In this document: one piece after another, positions 7,207 through 16,396 of the stretch | Position numbering within the stretch: position 1 is the stretch's first letter | Layout: each line of letters begins with the position of its first letter | Source: Chloroflexota bacterium | GTDB lineage: Bacteria; Chloroflexota; Anaerolineae; Anaerolineales; Anaerolineaceae | Direction: 5' to 3' | DNA length: 64,000 nucleotides | Assembly: GCA_016887485.1 (NCBI GenBank) | Contig: CP069394.1 | Location: 2,604,001 to 2,668,000, forward strand | Position numbers and translations under genes: made by a program | Notes under the pieces: generated by a model | What the model saw: the letters and a program-made list of their open reading frames with translations, nothing else | Database searches by the model: none | Told to the model about the DNA's origin: nothing

Positions 7207-8381
7207 TGTTGGCATTTATTCGTAAACACATTTTCTGGAAGTTTTTCTTTTCCTATTTTTCACTGGTGCTGATTGGCATGCTGGTCATGGGAGTGATCAT
7301 TCGTGTGGCTTTGCCAGGACTATTCAATAACCAATTAGTTGCAATGGCCACAATTTTTTCCAATTATGGCCTCAGCGAAACCGGGCATATGATGGGTGGC
7401 CGGGGAATGATGGGCGGATCGTTGTTGTATTCCGATCTGTATGGTGTATTTAACAAAATCATCCTTGAAGCCTTCGTTTATGCTTTTTTCCCTTCGACTT
7501 TTGTGGCGCTGGTTCTGAGCGTGATGATGAGCCGCCGTTTTGTCCGGCCTCTCAAACAGATGGGGGAGGCTGCGGACAGGATCGCAGCGGGAAATTATCG
7601 GGAGCGGCTGCCATTGGGGGCGGAACTTGCCGGTGGGCAAGATGAATTGCAGCACTTGGGGCGTCGTTTCAATCTGATGGCGTCCCGGCTGGAGCAGGTG
7701 GAAGAAAATCGGCAAAAGTGGTTGAGCGATGTGGCGCATGAGTTGCGTACCCCGCTGACTGTGATCAAAGGGTCAATGGAAGGCTTGATGGATGGTGTTT
7801 TGGAACCGGATTCAGCCACTTTGGAGCGTGTCTATCGCCAGGCGGACCGTTTGGAACGCTTGGTTAATGACCTTCAGGAATTGAACCGGATGGATGAAGG
7901 CGTGCTTGAGTTGAACATCAAGCCTATCCATCTGAACCAGGTCATTGCTGATGTGCTTCAGACCATGCGGATCAATTTCTCCAACCAGGGCATCCTACTG
8001 GCAGAGGATTTACCGGATCAGTCAATCACCGTTTTGGCCGACGAGGACCGGGTGGAGCAGATTTTGATCAATCTGTTAGGAAATGCCCTGCGGTACACCT
8101 CAGAAGGGGGCAGGGTGTTGGTCAGTGTGCGGGCTTTGGATACGGTGGCGGAGATAGCGGTCTCTGATGATGGCGCGGGGATATCAGTCGAGCATCTGCC
8201 TTTTGTATTTGACCGCTTTTACCGAGTGGAAGAATCCCGCTCCCGTCAGGAAGGAGGCAGCGGGCTGGGCCTGGCAATTGTCAAGAAGCTGGTTGAGGCC
8301 CAGGGCGGTCAAATTAAGGTGGACAGCATGGGCTTAGGGCAGGGCACAACATTTACCTTTACGCTGCCGAATAATCCTTAG
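7206..8381 (+). CDS. Sensor histidine kinase with Met-rich extracellular loop
   Basis: A 391-residue membrane kinase: TM1 about residues 10-33, a short outer loop of about 60 residues, TM2 about residues 90-108, HAMP, HisKA with DVAHELRTPLTVIKG, and HATPase with the N box NLLGNALRYTS, G1 DDGAGIS, and G2 GGSGLGLAIVKKL. The outer loop carries GHMMGGRGMMGG, a Met/His-rich run that would suit soft-metal (copper or silver) sensing; that is inference. The cognate regulator is immediately upstream with a 1-bp overlap. A terminator follows 23 bp after the stop. Confidence 0.92.
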   Translation: MLAFIRKHIFWKFFFSYFSLVLIGMLVMGVIIRVALPGLFNNQLVAMATIFSNYGLSETGHMMGGRGMMGGSLLYSDLYGVFNKIILEAFVYAFFPSTFVALVLSVMMSRRFVRPLKQMGEAADRIAAGNYRERLPLGAELAGGQDELQHLGRRFNLMASRLEQVEENRQKWLSDVAHELRTPLTVIKGSMEGLMDGVLEPDSATLERVYRQADRLERLVNDLQELNRMDEGVLELNIKPIHLNQVIADVLQTMRINFSNQGILLAEDLPDQSITVLADEDRVEQILINLLGNALRYTSEGGRVLVSVRALDTVAEIAVSDDGAGISVEHLPFVFDRFYRVEESRSRQEGGSGLGLAIVKKLVEAQGGQIKVDSMGLGQGTTFTFTLPNNP

Positions 8382-8404
8382 ATATCAAAATCGAAGATGA
8401 TTTT

Positions 8405-8445
8405 AAACCGGTAGAGACGCTGATTAGGCGTCTCTACGGTTTTTT
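8405..8445 (+). terminator. Intrinsic terminator of the two-component operon
   Basis: A long stem containing GTAGAGACGC and its complement, flanked by AAACCG and CGGTTTTTT, directly downstream of the kinase gene. Confidence 0.88.
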
Positions 8446-8916
8446 GGGATGTTGATTGTTTGTCTTGCTTGTTTCTTAGTTAAAAATGGTTGGGAAAAAC
8501 AGTGAGGGAGATTTGACTGAGAATTCCAATAGTGTTTTTCAGAAAAGAAGAGTGTAGATATGCTTTTCGGGGAGGGATAGATAACGTTCCCGACTTTCCC
8601 CGGTTCCAGTGCCGCTACCAATTTCCTAACTTCTATGATACATAATAATCTGTCGAGGGATTCAAAGTGGGAGAACGCTGATAGGAATCTGTCAGGTTGG
8701 GGGCTGTCCGTGTGGTGAGAAGAGATTGGCAGAGGTGTTCATTTTGCCCAAAATTACAGGAATGGACAAGTCCCACTTTGACCATTAAATTTATCGAATA
8801 ATGGGCCCTTCTCCCACCTGACCCCTTAAAAACAGGTGTTTTCCTCCCACTTTTCCCCAGGTTTTGCCAACTTGATTTTGGAGACTCGCCAGGAGGGGAA
8901 GGGCCTAAATCACGGG
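8446..8916. other. Gene-free stretch with scattered inverted repeats
   Basis: About 470 bp without a convincing gene. It holds a perfect 11-bp inverted repeat, TCAAAGTGGGA at 8662-8672 and its complement at 8771-8781, and further CTCCCAC words at 8812 and 8845. This may be a regulatory region of dinG or a decayed element. No promoter pair is convincing except the -10 box next to dinG. Confidence 0.4.
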
Positions 8917-8922
8917 TATAAT
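8917..8922 (+). promoter_or_regulatory. TATAAT box 7 bp before the dinG start (possible leaderless mRNA)
   Basis: A perfect TATAAT ends 6 bp before the ATG at 8929, so transcription would start at or next to the start codon. No Shine-Dalgarno sequence stands at normal distance; an AGGAGG at 8891 is more than 30 bp away. No good -35 box was seen. Confidence 0.45.
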
Positions 8923-8928
8923 CGTGCT

Positions 8929-11727
8929 ATGTCTTCTATAGTGGCTGTCGATATTGAAACAACGGGTTTGAATGCACAAGATGATTCGATCATAGAGATC
9001 GGGGCGGTCAAGTTCAACGGCCGTAGAGTGGAAGATACCTGGACGACCCTGGTGAATCCCAGACGGCCTATTCCAGGATTTATCACCCAATTGACTGGCA
9101 TTTCGAATAATATGGTCCGGCAAGCGCCAATCCTCACAGAGGTGATTGGCGACTTGATCGGCTTTGCCGGAAATGCGCCCATCCTTGGGCATAATGTCAC
9201 CTTTGACCTGACCTTTTTACGCCAGGCCGGTGCATTGCGGGATAACATTGCCCTTGACACGTATGAGCTGGCCGCGGTACTGATGCCGACCGCGAGCCGC
9301 TATAACCTTTCGGCACTTGCCCAACAACTGGGTGTGCTGCTGCCCGCCACCCACCGTGCCCTCGATGATGCGAAGGCAACGCATGGCGTCTATATTGAAT
9401 TGCTCGAAAAGGCGCATCAGATCCCCCTGGAACTCCTGGCGGAACTGGTCCGGATGGGCGAGCCATTGGACTGGCAGGCCAACTGGACACTGCAGCAGGT
9501 GCTGCGACAACGGGCCAAAGAGCCTGTGCAAGCCAAGAAAGGGCGAGGTGGCACCCAGGGGCCGCTCTTTGAAAAGCCTGTGTCGAATGACAGCCAGCGG
9601 GTTGGATCAGAGGTGGGGGAAAGCCAACTGGATATTGAAGAGATCGCAGCGACCCTGGCCCCCGGTGGTGCGTTTGCCAAGCATTCCCCAGAATTTGAAT
9701 ATCGGCCGCAGCAGGTGGATATGCTGCGAAATGTCGCCAAAGCGCTCAGCAATTCCCAGCATTTATTGGTCGAAGCTGGGACGGGTACGGGTAAGTCTTT
9801 GGCCTATTTGGTCCCGGCTGCCTATTGGGCGATCCAGAATAATACCCGTGTTGTGATTTCCACCAACACGATTAACCTGCAGGATCAATTAATCAACAAG
9901 GACATCCCAGACCTGAAAGCGGCGCTGAATCTCCCCTTAAGGGCTGCTGTTTTGAAGGGGCGTTCCAATTATCTCTGCCCGCGTCGGCTGGCCGCTATGC
10001 GGCACCGCAAGCCGGAAAACGCCCATGAAATGCGGGTGTTGGGTAAGGTTTTGGTTTGGCTTTTGAATAGCCGCACCGGTGACCGAACCGAGATCAACCT
10101 GAATGGGCCAATCGAGCGCGCGGTTTGGTCACGCCTATCCGCAGAGGATGAAGGCTGCAGGTTAGAGGTCTGCCTCAAGCGCACCGGCGGACGCTGCCCG
10201 TTCTATCGGGCTAAGATGGCCGCAGAGGATGCACATATCCTGATTGTGAACCATGCGCTGCTGTTGGCAGATACGGCCACCGGCAACCGGGTTCTGCCTG
10301 CCTATGATTACTTGATCGTGGATGAGGCCCATCACCTTGAATCCGCCACAACCAGCGCCATGTCCTTCAAGGTGCGTGCAATTGATATCACCCGTCTGAT
10401 CCGTGAATTGGGCGGCCCCAAGACGGGGCTTTTGGGACGGTTCCTGGACCTCTGCGAAGGACTATTACAGCCTTCCCAGATGGCTGCCCTGACCCAATTG
10501 GTACAAAAGGCCTCTGACCTCTCTTTCCGTCTGGACAGCCAAATGGGGCAATATTACCAGGCGCTGGATGCCTATCTGGAGGAGCAACGTGAGGGCCGTC
10601 CTTTGGGGACTTATCCTCAGCAGGAACGGATTATCCCCTCCACTCGGACCTTGCCGATATGGGTGGATGTGGAGATTGGCTGGGAGCAAGCCAATGAGAC
10701 CCTCAAAGTGCTGATGGGAATCCTGCGTGACCTGAGAACGCCGATGAGGGAACTGGCCGATCAGGAAAATGAGGATGCGGAGGATATGTGGGGAAGCATC
10801 GGCAATATGTTCACCCGCCTGATGGAAATCCAATTCAATCTGCATGGCCTGACCACGGAACCGGATAGCAACATGATCTATTGGGCTGAGATTCATCCCC
10901 AATATAAAGAGATCAGCTTGAATGCAGCCCCCCTGCACATTGGCCAGATGATGGAGAAGTACCTCTGGTTCCAAAAGCAGAGTGTGATCCTGACCTCGGC
11001 TACCCTGACGACCAATAATGACTTTGACTATCTGCGGCATCGGCTGAATGCTGAGGATGCCGATGACCTTGTGGTGGGTTCGCCTTTTGATTATGAAACA
11101 TCAGCAATGGTCTATATTGCGACGGATGTGCCAGAGCCATCTAACTATAACGGCCATCAGCGCTCAGTGGAATCGGCCATCTCCACCGTGGCGAAAGCTT
11201 CCGGAGGGCGGATGTTGGCGTTGTTCACATCCTATTCTCAGTTACAACGGACCTCGGACCGGATTTCGCCCATCCTGGCTCAGGATGACATCATGGTCTA
11301 TGAGCAGGGTGAAGGCGCATCGGCTAATATGCTCCTGGAGACTTTCCGGGAATCGGAACGGGCTGTGCTCTTGGGTACTCGTAACTTCTGGGAGGGGGTG
11401 GATGTACCCGGAGATGCGCTTTCTGTGCTGGTGATCGTCAAACTGCCGTTTGATGTCCCCTCGGACCCCATCGTGGCGGCGCGCTCAGAGACCTTTGAAG
11501 ACCCCTTCTATCAATATGCGCTGCCCCAGGCCATTTTACGGTTCAGGCAGGGCTTTGGCCGGCTGATCCGCACCCAAACAGACCGGGGCGTGGTGGTGGT
11601 GCTGGATAAACGGGTGCTCACCAAGAAATACGGCAAGCTGTTCATGGAATCACTTCCAACTTGCACTTTTAAGCAGGGCGTTTTGGCGGATCTGCCCAAG
11701 CTGACCGAACGGTGGTTGAATTTGTAA
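8929..11727 (+). CDS. dinG: DinG-family helicase with N-terminal DEDDh exonuclease
   Basis: A 932-residue protein. Residues 1-170 are a DnaQ-type 3'-5' exonuclease: VAVDIETTGL (D8, E10), GHNVTFDLTFLRQ and THRALDDAKATH. From about residue 240 follows an XPD/DinG-type superfamily 2 helicase with Walker A EAGTGTGKSLAY near 283, four cysteines between the motifs (LCPRR, CRLEVCLKRTGGRC) expected to hold an Fe-S cluster, DEAHH near 465, and the final QGFGRLIRTQTDRG arginine-finger motif. This is the Gram-positive style DinG layout. Role: processing of DNA or R-loop structures during replication and repair. The open frame extends 93 bp upstream, but domain homology begins at the chosen ATG. Transcribed alone. 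Confidence 0.93.
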   Translation: MSSIVAVDIETTGLNAQDDSIIEIGAVKFNGRRVEDTWTTLVNPRRPIPGFITQLTGISNNMVRQAPILTEVIGDLIGFAGNAPILGHNVTFDLTFLRQAGALRDNIALDTYELAAVLMPTASRYNLSALAQQLGVLLPATHRALDDAKATHGVYIELLEKAHQIPLELLAELVRMGEPLDWQANWTLQQVLRQRAKEPVQAKKGRGGTQGPLFEKPVSNDSQRVGSEVGESQLDIEEIAATLAPGGAFAKHSPEFEYRPQQVDMLRNVAKALSNSQHLLVEAGTGTGKSLAYLVPAAYWAIQNNTRVVISTNTINLQDQLINKDIPDLKAALNLPLRAAVLKGRSNYLCPRRLAAMRHRKPENAHEMRVLGKVLVWLLNSRTGDRTEINLNGPIERAVWSRLSAEDEGCRLEVCLKRTGGRCPFYRAKMAAEDAHILIVNHALLLADTATGNRVLPAYDYLIVDEAHHLESATTSAMSFKVRAIDITRLIRELGGPKTGLLGRFLDLCEGLLQPSQMAALTQLVQKASDLSFRLDSQMGQYYQALDAYLEEQREGRPLGTYPQQERIIPSTRTLPIWVDVEIGWEQANETLKVLMGILRDLRTPMRELADQENEDAEDMWGSIGNMFTRLMEIQFNLHGLTTEPDSNMIYWAEIHPQYKEISLNAAPLHIGQMMEKYLWFQKQSVILTSATLTTNNDFDYLRHRLNAEDADDLVVGSPFDYETSAMVYIATDVPEPSNYNGHQRSVESAISTVAKASGGRMLALFTSYSQLQRTSDRISPILAQDDIMVYEQGEGASANMLLETFRESERAVLLGTRNFWEGVDVPGDALSVLVIVKLPFDVPSDPIVAARSETFEDPFYQYALPQAILRFRQGFGRLIRTQTDRGVVVVLDKRVLTKKYGKLFMESLPTCTFKQGVLADLPKLTERWLNL

Positions 11728-11754
11728 GTAGATTAGAATTTGGAAGCTTATACT

Positions 11755-11792
11755 AGGCTGGTTTTGCCATTTATGGCTTGAGCCAGCCTTTT
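11755..11792 (+). terminator. Probable dinG terminator
   Basis: AGGCTGG and its complement, with a long loop containing a second small dyad, followed by TTTTTT. It overlaps the last codons of the convergent HD-domain gene. Confidence 0.6.
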
Positions 11793-12364
11793 TTAACGCT
11801 TTCTGCCAGCATCTCCTCAGCCATTTCCCATAATATGCTTGAGCCATCCTGGATGATGATGCAGATATTGACGACCTGTTCTTTGGTGACGTCATGGGCG
11901 AGCCAGGAATAGCCGCCATTGCAGTAATTGCTGTAAAGGGGCATGAAACGGTCAATAGCTTTAGCGAATTTCGCATCCGGGGTGGACCGTTCCTCGAATT
12001 CGTCCCAAAGAGCCCGCAGAGGCTTTCCCTGTTCCTCTGGCAGGCTTCCAAATACGATTTGGGCGGCTTTCAGTTCGGCTGCCTCCTGATTTTCCAGCCC
12101 TTCTGCATCATAAACGAAGGTATCCCCGGCCTCAATTTCAATCAGGTCATGGATCAGCAGCATCCGAGTAACACGATCCACATCAATGGGTTGGTCAGCA
12201 TAAGGCGCTAGCAACTGCGCGCTGAGGGCGGCATGCCAGGAGTGCTCAGCGGTGTTTTCCGGCCGGGAGCCATCCCAAAGTGCATTCCGGCGGATCACAT
12301 TTTTCAATTGGTCAATATAACTGATAAAGTCAAGGGTTTGTTGGAGTGGACTATTGATGGTCAT
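11771..12364 (-). CDS. HD-domain phosphohydrolase (YfbR/HDDC2-like)
   Basis: A 197-residue HD-domain protein. Metal ligands expected for the family are visible: NTAEHSWHAALSAQL near residue 38, HDLIEIEAGD near residue 92 and the later DRFMPLYSNY. The closest known relatives are HDDC2/YfbR-type 5'-nucleotidases acting on (deoxy)nucleoside monophosphates, so a nucleotide salvage or cleansing role is likely. It lies 11 bp downstream of the DUF1622 gene on the same strand and the two are probably cotranscribed; a functional link is not evident. Confidence 0.82.
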   Translation of the reverse strand: MTINSPLQQTLDFISYIDQLKNVIRRNALWDGSRPENTAEHSWHAALSAQLLAPYADQPIDVDRVTRMLLIHDLIEIEAGDTFVYDAEGLENQEAAELKAAQIVFGSLPEEQGKPLRALWDEFEERSTPDAKFAKAIDRFMPLYSNYCNGGYSWLAHDVTKEQVVNICIIIQDGSSILWEMAEEMLAESVKKGWLKP

Positions 12365-12375
12365 AATTTGGTTTG

Positions 12376-12888
12376 TTATGTTGGCGGGGTAAAGTCGCCC
12401 GGTCCGCAGAATTCTGCTGATGACCGGATTTCACGTTCGAGGAAGTAGTTGAGCAGAATTCGCAGCAGGACGATGGCGAAAAGGATAACTACATCCGCAG
12501 TGGTGGGGGAGACGGCCAACCGGAGGATATCGCTGCCCATCGCAAATTCAAGGCCCAGGTTGAGCATGTGCCCCAGGCGCAGACGGACTTTCTCTGTCGA
12601 GTTGATCTGCCGGTTAGTGGCATCAAAGAGGTGTTTTGTATAGGTGATGACGGCGCGGATGACACCTGAACCAATCACATAGGCTGCAGCCGCTTCCGTG
12701 AAGATGATCAGATAGCCCACAACCTGAGTTAGCCAGATTTCCTGTGGGATGAGTGGCTGGAGTTCGCCGGCAGGTTGATCTGATACGATGGTCAGCAATG
12801 CCACCAGCCCGGCAATCAGCGCTACGGGGAGGATGTATTGCATCCAATGTTCATGATTGTTTCCGTTACTGGTGGTTTCTTGGCTCAT
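12376..12888 (-). CDS. DUF1622 family membrane protein
   Basis: A 170-residue membrane protein with a polar N-terminus and about four hydrophobic segments. The region VIGSGVIRAVITYTKH to FAMGSDILRLAVSPT and the terminal VILFAIVLLRILLNYFLERE match the DUF1622 family, small proteins of unknown function. The first segment (residues 16-40) precedes the family domain. It is the first gene of a two-gene unit with the HD hydrolase. Confidence 0.8.
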   Translation of the reverse strand: MSQETTSNGNNHEHWMQYILPVALIAGLVALLTIVSDQPAGELQPLIPQEIWLTQVVGYLIIFTEAAAAYVIGSGVIRAVITYTKHLFDATNRQINSTEKVRLRLGHMLNLGLEFAMGSDILRLAVSPTTADVVILFAIVLLRILLNYFLEREIRSSAEFCGPGDFTPPT

Positions 12889-12976
12889 CTTTTCCCTTCC
12901 AAGGCAATAGCGTCATTTATATCAACCATTATCCCTTAACTTAGATTTTTGGGCAACTTTTACGCGGAGGGTTAAA

Positions 12977-13005
12977 ATAAAAAACCTGCCGTTTGATTGG
13001 CAGGT
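12977..13005 (-). terminator. Terminator of the N-ATPase operon
   Basis: A 7-bp stem (ACCTGCC and complement) followed on the minus strand by a run of T, 8 bp after the atpG stop. Confidence 0.85.
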
Positions 13006-13012
13006 CTGGGTT

Positions 13013-13912
13013 CTAAAACTCTTTTTGTTTGCGTTTCCGCATATTTGACTGGACTTCCAGCACACCCTGAGTGATCTTCTCCTGACGGATGGTGTGGAAT
13101 TGGATTTCCAACTCACCAACCCGCTCATCAATATTGCTAATGGCCGAGTCCATCGTTTGCAGACGGGCACTATGCTCACTGACGGTGGATTCGATGAAAG
13201 CCATGTAGAGCTGGGCTGCCAGGTGTTCCCAAAGCAGGAATTCTTTCAGTTCATCGGGATTGCTTTCGATGATCAGGTCTTCGGCAGAGGGAGCAAGGTT
13301 AGCATCCAGTTCAGAAATCTTGGGAGGGAGGATCTGGATGGACTGTGGGGTGTAGGAGCCGAAGTAATTGAACTTGTTATAAAGGATGTTCAATTCGTCA
13401 ATCGCTCCAGCCTCATAAAAAGCCTGGATGTGCGTGATGGCTTTGCGGATGTTGATGAATGAGACGGCTTGGGAGCTGGTGATCTTTTCAGAATGGAAGA
13501 TTTCATATCCGGCATTCTTGAAAAGACGTTCACCATAGCCACCCAGAGAGATGATTTTGACATCTTTATTTTTGCGGTCGAGGATTTCGGTCACATGGAT
13601 GGCTTTGGCGATCAGACCGGTGTTGAAGTTGCCGCAAAGACCTCGGTCGGAAGTGAGGGAGATCAGGCCGACATTCACGCGTTCATTTCGTCCCTTGGTG
13701 TGGGCGGAAAGCCCAGCGGGAAGTTCCGATCCTAGCCGCGCCAGAACTGTTGCCAATTGGGAGTCGATATTCTTCGCATAAGATTGCGCAAAGGCGAGGT
13801 GCTGCTTGGCGCGCCGCCAGCGAATGGCTGACATAGCGCGGACCGACCTCAGAAGGTGTTTGATATCCTCTAAGCCTTGCAGGCGCAGTTGGATATCATT
13901 AATCGATTCCAT
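13013..13912 (-). CDS. atpG: N-type F-ATPase gamma subunit
   Basis: A 299-residue gamma subunit, the rotating central stalk of F1. It has the terminal coiled-coil helices: residues 1-60 (IKHLLRSVRAMSAIRWRRAK) and the C-terminal HSARLQTMDSAISNIDERV. LTSDRGLCGNFNTGLI near residue 85 is the conserved internal block. It is the last gene of the operon, overlapping atpA by 1 bp, which is the position found in N-ATPase operons; in housekeeping operons gamma sits between alpha and beta. The first-helix consensus is somewhat divergent (RAMSAIRWRRA), typical of the alternate family. Confidence 0.92.
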   Translation of the reverse strand: MESINDIQLRLQGLEDIKHLLRSVRAMSAIRWRRAKQHLAFAQSYAKNIDSQLATVLARLGSELPAGLSAHTKGRNERVNVGLISLTSDRGLCGNFNTGLIAKAIHVTEILDRKNKDVKIISLGGYGERLFKNAGYEIFHSEKITSSQAVSFINIRKAITHIQAFYEAGAIDELNILYNKFNYFGSYTPQSIQILPPKISELDANLAPSAEDLIIESNPDELKEFLLWEHLAAQLYMAFIESTVSEHSARLQTMDSAISNIDERVGELEIQFHTIRQEKITQGVLEVQSNMRKRKQKEF

Positions 13913-15597
13913 TAGATGTCCAACTCCTCAGGCTCTTGCAGGAAACCAGTATCGTAAAGTTTCTTGATGTAAGCCTGAATGATGTCTCTAAGTTCTTTTT
14001 CCAACTGTTCATCCCAATGTCCGGAAGAGAACTCTGCCAACAAGCCGGCATGGGCCTGCTTGAGAAAGCGGATAAATAGTTTCTCAAATTCCTGAACCTG
14101 TTTCAAGGGAATCTCATCGAGATATCCCTGGGTCGCCGCATAAATGATGGCGATCTGGTGGGCCACGGGCAGCGGATCGTATTGCGGCTGGGTCAGCACG
14201 GTGCGGATTTTCTCACCGCGGTCCAGCTGCTGCCGGGTTTCCATGTCCAGTTCAGTCCCGAAGCGGGCGAATACCCGCAGTTCCAAATACTGGGCCACGT
14301 CCAGAGCCAGGTCTTTTGAGACAGCCCGCATGGCATCGTTCTGAGCGGAACCACCCACACGGGACACCGAAAGACCGATGTCGATGGCGGGTTGGATACC
14401 CTCATCAAACAACTTGGAGCTCAGGTAGATCTGACCATCCGTGATGGAGATCAGGTTGGTGGGAATGTAAGCTGAGATGTTACCAGCCTGAGTCTCAACA
14501 ATTGGCAGGGCGGTCATACTGCCGCCGCCGCATTCACGGGAAAGGTTGGCGGAACGCTCCAGAAGGCGGGAGTGCAGGTAGAAGATGTCGCCGGGGTAGG
14601 CCTCACGGCCGGCAGGACGCTGCAGGAGCAGTGAGAGCTGGCGGTAGGCGATAGCATGCTTGGAGAGATCGTCATAGACGACCAGGGCATGCTGTCTGTT
14701 CAACATGAATTCTTCTGCCATGGCGCATCCTGCATAGGGCGCTAAGTAGATCATGGATGGGGAGTCTTCAGCGCTGGCCGAGATCACGGTGGTGTAATCC
14801 ATTGCACCATATTCGTAGAATGTTTGCACAATCTGAGCCACGGTGGACATCTTTTGACCGATGCAGACATAGATACAGTAAACGCCCTGACCTTTTTGGT
14901 TCAGAACAGCGTCAACGGCAATGGCTGACTTACCGGTCTGGCGGTCGCCAATGATCAATTCACGCTGGCCTTTACCCAATGGAATGATCGAGTCGATCGC
15001 TTTGATGCCGGTTTGGAGGGGGGTGTCAATGGGGGTCCGGTCAATAAAACCTGTGGCCGGGAACTCAACCGGGCGGTAGTGGTCCACTTCAATGGCGCCT
15101 TTACCATCAATTGGCTGACCCAGGGGGTTCACCACGCGACCGAGGAGTTCCTTGCCAACCGGGACATCCACAACACGGCCGGTTTCATAAACCACATCAC
15201 CAGCCTGGATGCCATCACCGGAGCCCAAGATGACAACACCGACATAATACTCATGGAGGTCCATCGCCAGGCCAAAGGTGCCATCCGGGAAAACGAGAAG
15301 TTCGTTTTCCAAAACGTCCTCAAGGCCGGAGACCAACGCAACACCATCACCGATCTGTTTGACAGTGCCGACATTTTCAGTCAGCAGTTTATAGCCATAA
15401 CCAGACACGATTTTTTGAAGCGCGTTCAGAGAATGGTCGGTTTTTAGATTAAATCCGTTTTGCAGGTCCTCGAGCTGTTTCTCTTGTTCTTTAATGACCG
15501 TATCGATGTGCTCCCGGACTTCCGCTGTACTCAGTACAGGCTCTTCCGGAGTTTCAGGCTGCGATTGACCTGCGTTTGTTTTTTCTGTCTTTTTCAT
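13912..15597 (-). CDS. atpA: N-type F-ATPase alpha subunit
   Basis: A 561-residue alpha subunit carrying the non-catalytic nucleotide site: Walker A GDRQTGKSAIAVD, the VYDDLSKHAIAYRQ Walker B region and the conserved VSRVGGSAQ. About 50-60 N-terminal residues (Glu/Gln-rich, residues 1-60) precede the usual LTENVGTVKQIGDGVALVSGL beta-barrel start, longer than most housekeeping alpha subunits (about 500-515). It overlaps atpF by 4 bp and atpG by 1 bp. Its position directly after the b subunit, with no atpH in between, fits the N-ATPase order. Confidence 0.94.
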   Translation of the reverse strand: MKKTEKTNAGQSQPETPEEPVLSTAEVREHIDTVIKEQEKQLEDLQNGFNLKTDHSLNALQKIVSGYGYKLLTENVGTVKQIGDGVALVSGLEDVLENELLVFPDGTFGLAMDLHEYYVGVVILGSGDGIQAGDVVYETGRVVDVPVGKELLGRVVNPLGQPIDGKGAIEVDHYRPVEFPATGFIDRTPIDTPLQTGIKAIDSIIPLGKGQRELIIGDRQTGKSAIAVDAVLNQKGQGVYCIYVCIGQKMSTVAQIVQTFYEYGAMDYTTVISASAEDSPSMIYLAPYAGCAMAEEFMLNRQHALVVYDDLSKHAIAYRQLSLLLQRPAGREAYPGDIFYLHSRLLERSANLSRECGGGSMTALPIVETQAGNISAYIPTNLISITDGQIYLSSKLFDEGIQPAIDIGLSVSRVGGSAQNDAMRAVSKDLALDVAQYLELRVFARFGTELDMETRQQLDRGEKIRTVLTQPQYDPLPVAHQIAIIYAATQGYLDEIPLKQVQEFEKLFIRFLKQAHAGLLAEFSSGHWDEQLEKELRDIIQAYIKKLYDTGFLQEPEELDI

Positions 15598-16340
15598 GCA
15601 TCTTCCTGAAATTGTTTCTTAAGTTCATTGATCTGGCCGCCCAAGCTGCCATCAATCAATTCGTTTTCGAAGCGAAGTATGCCGCCAGCGATGAGTTTTT
15701 CATCGGTTTCAAACGTCAGATTGAATGGGATGGAGACCTGTTTCTTCAGGAGCGCTAAAAGGTTATCCTGAAAGTCCTGATCCGCTTCAATCGCCATGAT
15801 GGCTTTGATGTATTCTTCCTCATTATGGGATGATGTTCCGACAAATTTTGAAATATCAATACCTTTGACTTTATCGAGGAATTCTTCCTGATAGAGCTTC
15901 TGGAGCTGAGGATTCATCAGACCGATCATCATCTCTCTGGCAAATTGGGCTACCAGATCAGCGATATCTTGTTTATGCTGTTGGATCGCTTCTGTGCGAA
16001 GCGAAGCAAGTGTATCTTCGGTTTGATGCCGGAAGCGTTCAGTCTGATTTTTTACTTCGTTCAGCATTTGCTGGCGTGTTTGTTCGATCACAATCCGGGC
16101 TTCATTCTTGCGGGCTGAGATTTCTGCGTCGATATTACTTGATTTTTGTTCATATTCCTGGCGGACTTTTTCTGCCTCTGCTTTGGCATTAGCGGCATCA
16201 TCCATTGCTTTGGTCACCATTTCTTCCCGTTTTTGCATAGCTTTCTTGAGCGGGGTGAAAAGGAACCGGTAAAGGATGAAGACCAAGATGAAAAAGTTGG
16301 CCATTTGTAAAAGGATCGTACTAAGATTTATATTAAGCAT
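15594..16340 (-). CDS. atpF: N-type F-ATPase subunit b fused to a delta-like domain
   Basis: A 248-residue peripheral-stalk protein. Residues 1-30 form the membrane anchor (LLQMANFFILVFILYRFLF), residues 35-130 a charged coiled coil, and residues 165-245 a domain resembling the C-terminal half of delta: FNLTFETDEKLIAGGILRF then IDGSLGGQINELKKQF. The length of about 248 matches the alternate-type b subunit, against about 160 for standard b. No separate delta gene exists in the operon, so this protein should link Fo to F1 alone. It overlaps atpA by 4 bp. Confidence 0.9.
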   Translation of the reverse strand: MLNINLSTILLQMANFFILVFILYRFLFTPLKKAMQKREEMVTKAMDDAANAKAEAEKVRQEYEQKSSNIDAEISARKNEARIVIEQTRQQMLNEVKNQTERFRHQTEDTLASLRTEAIQQHKQDIADLVAQFAREMMIGLMNPQLQKLYQEEFLDKVKGIDISKFVGTSSHNEEEYIKAIMAIEADQDFQDNLLALLKKQVSIPFNLTFETDEKLIAGGILRFENELIDGSLGGQINELKKQFQEDA

Positions 16341-16396
16341 AATCGTCTCGCAAGTTCCGAAGATGGGGTGTTAAGGTAAGGCAAATGTCTTTTGAG

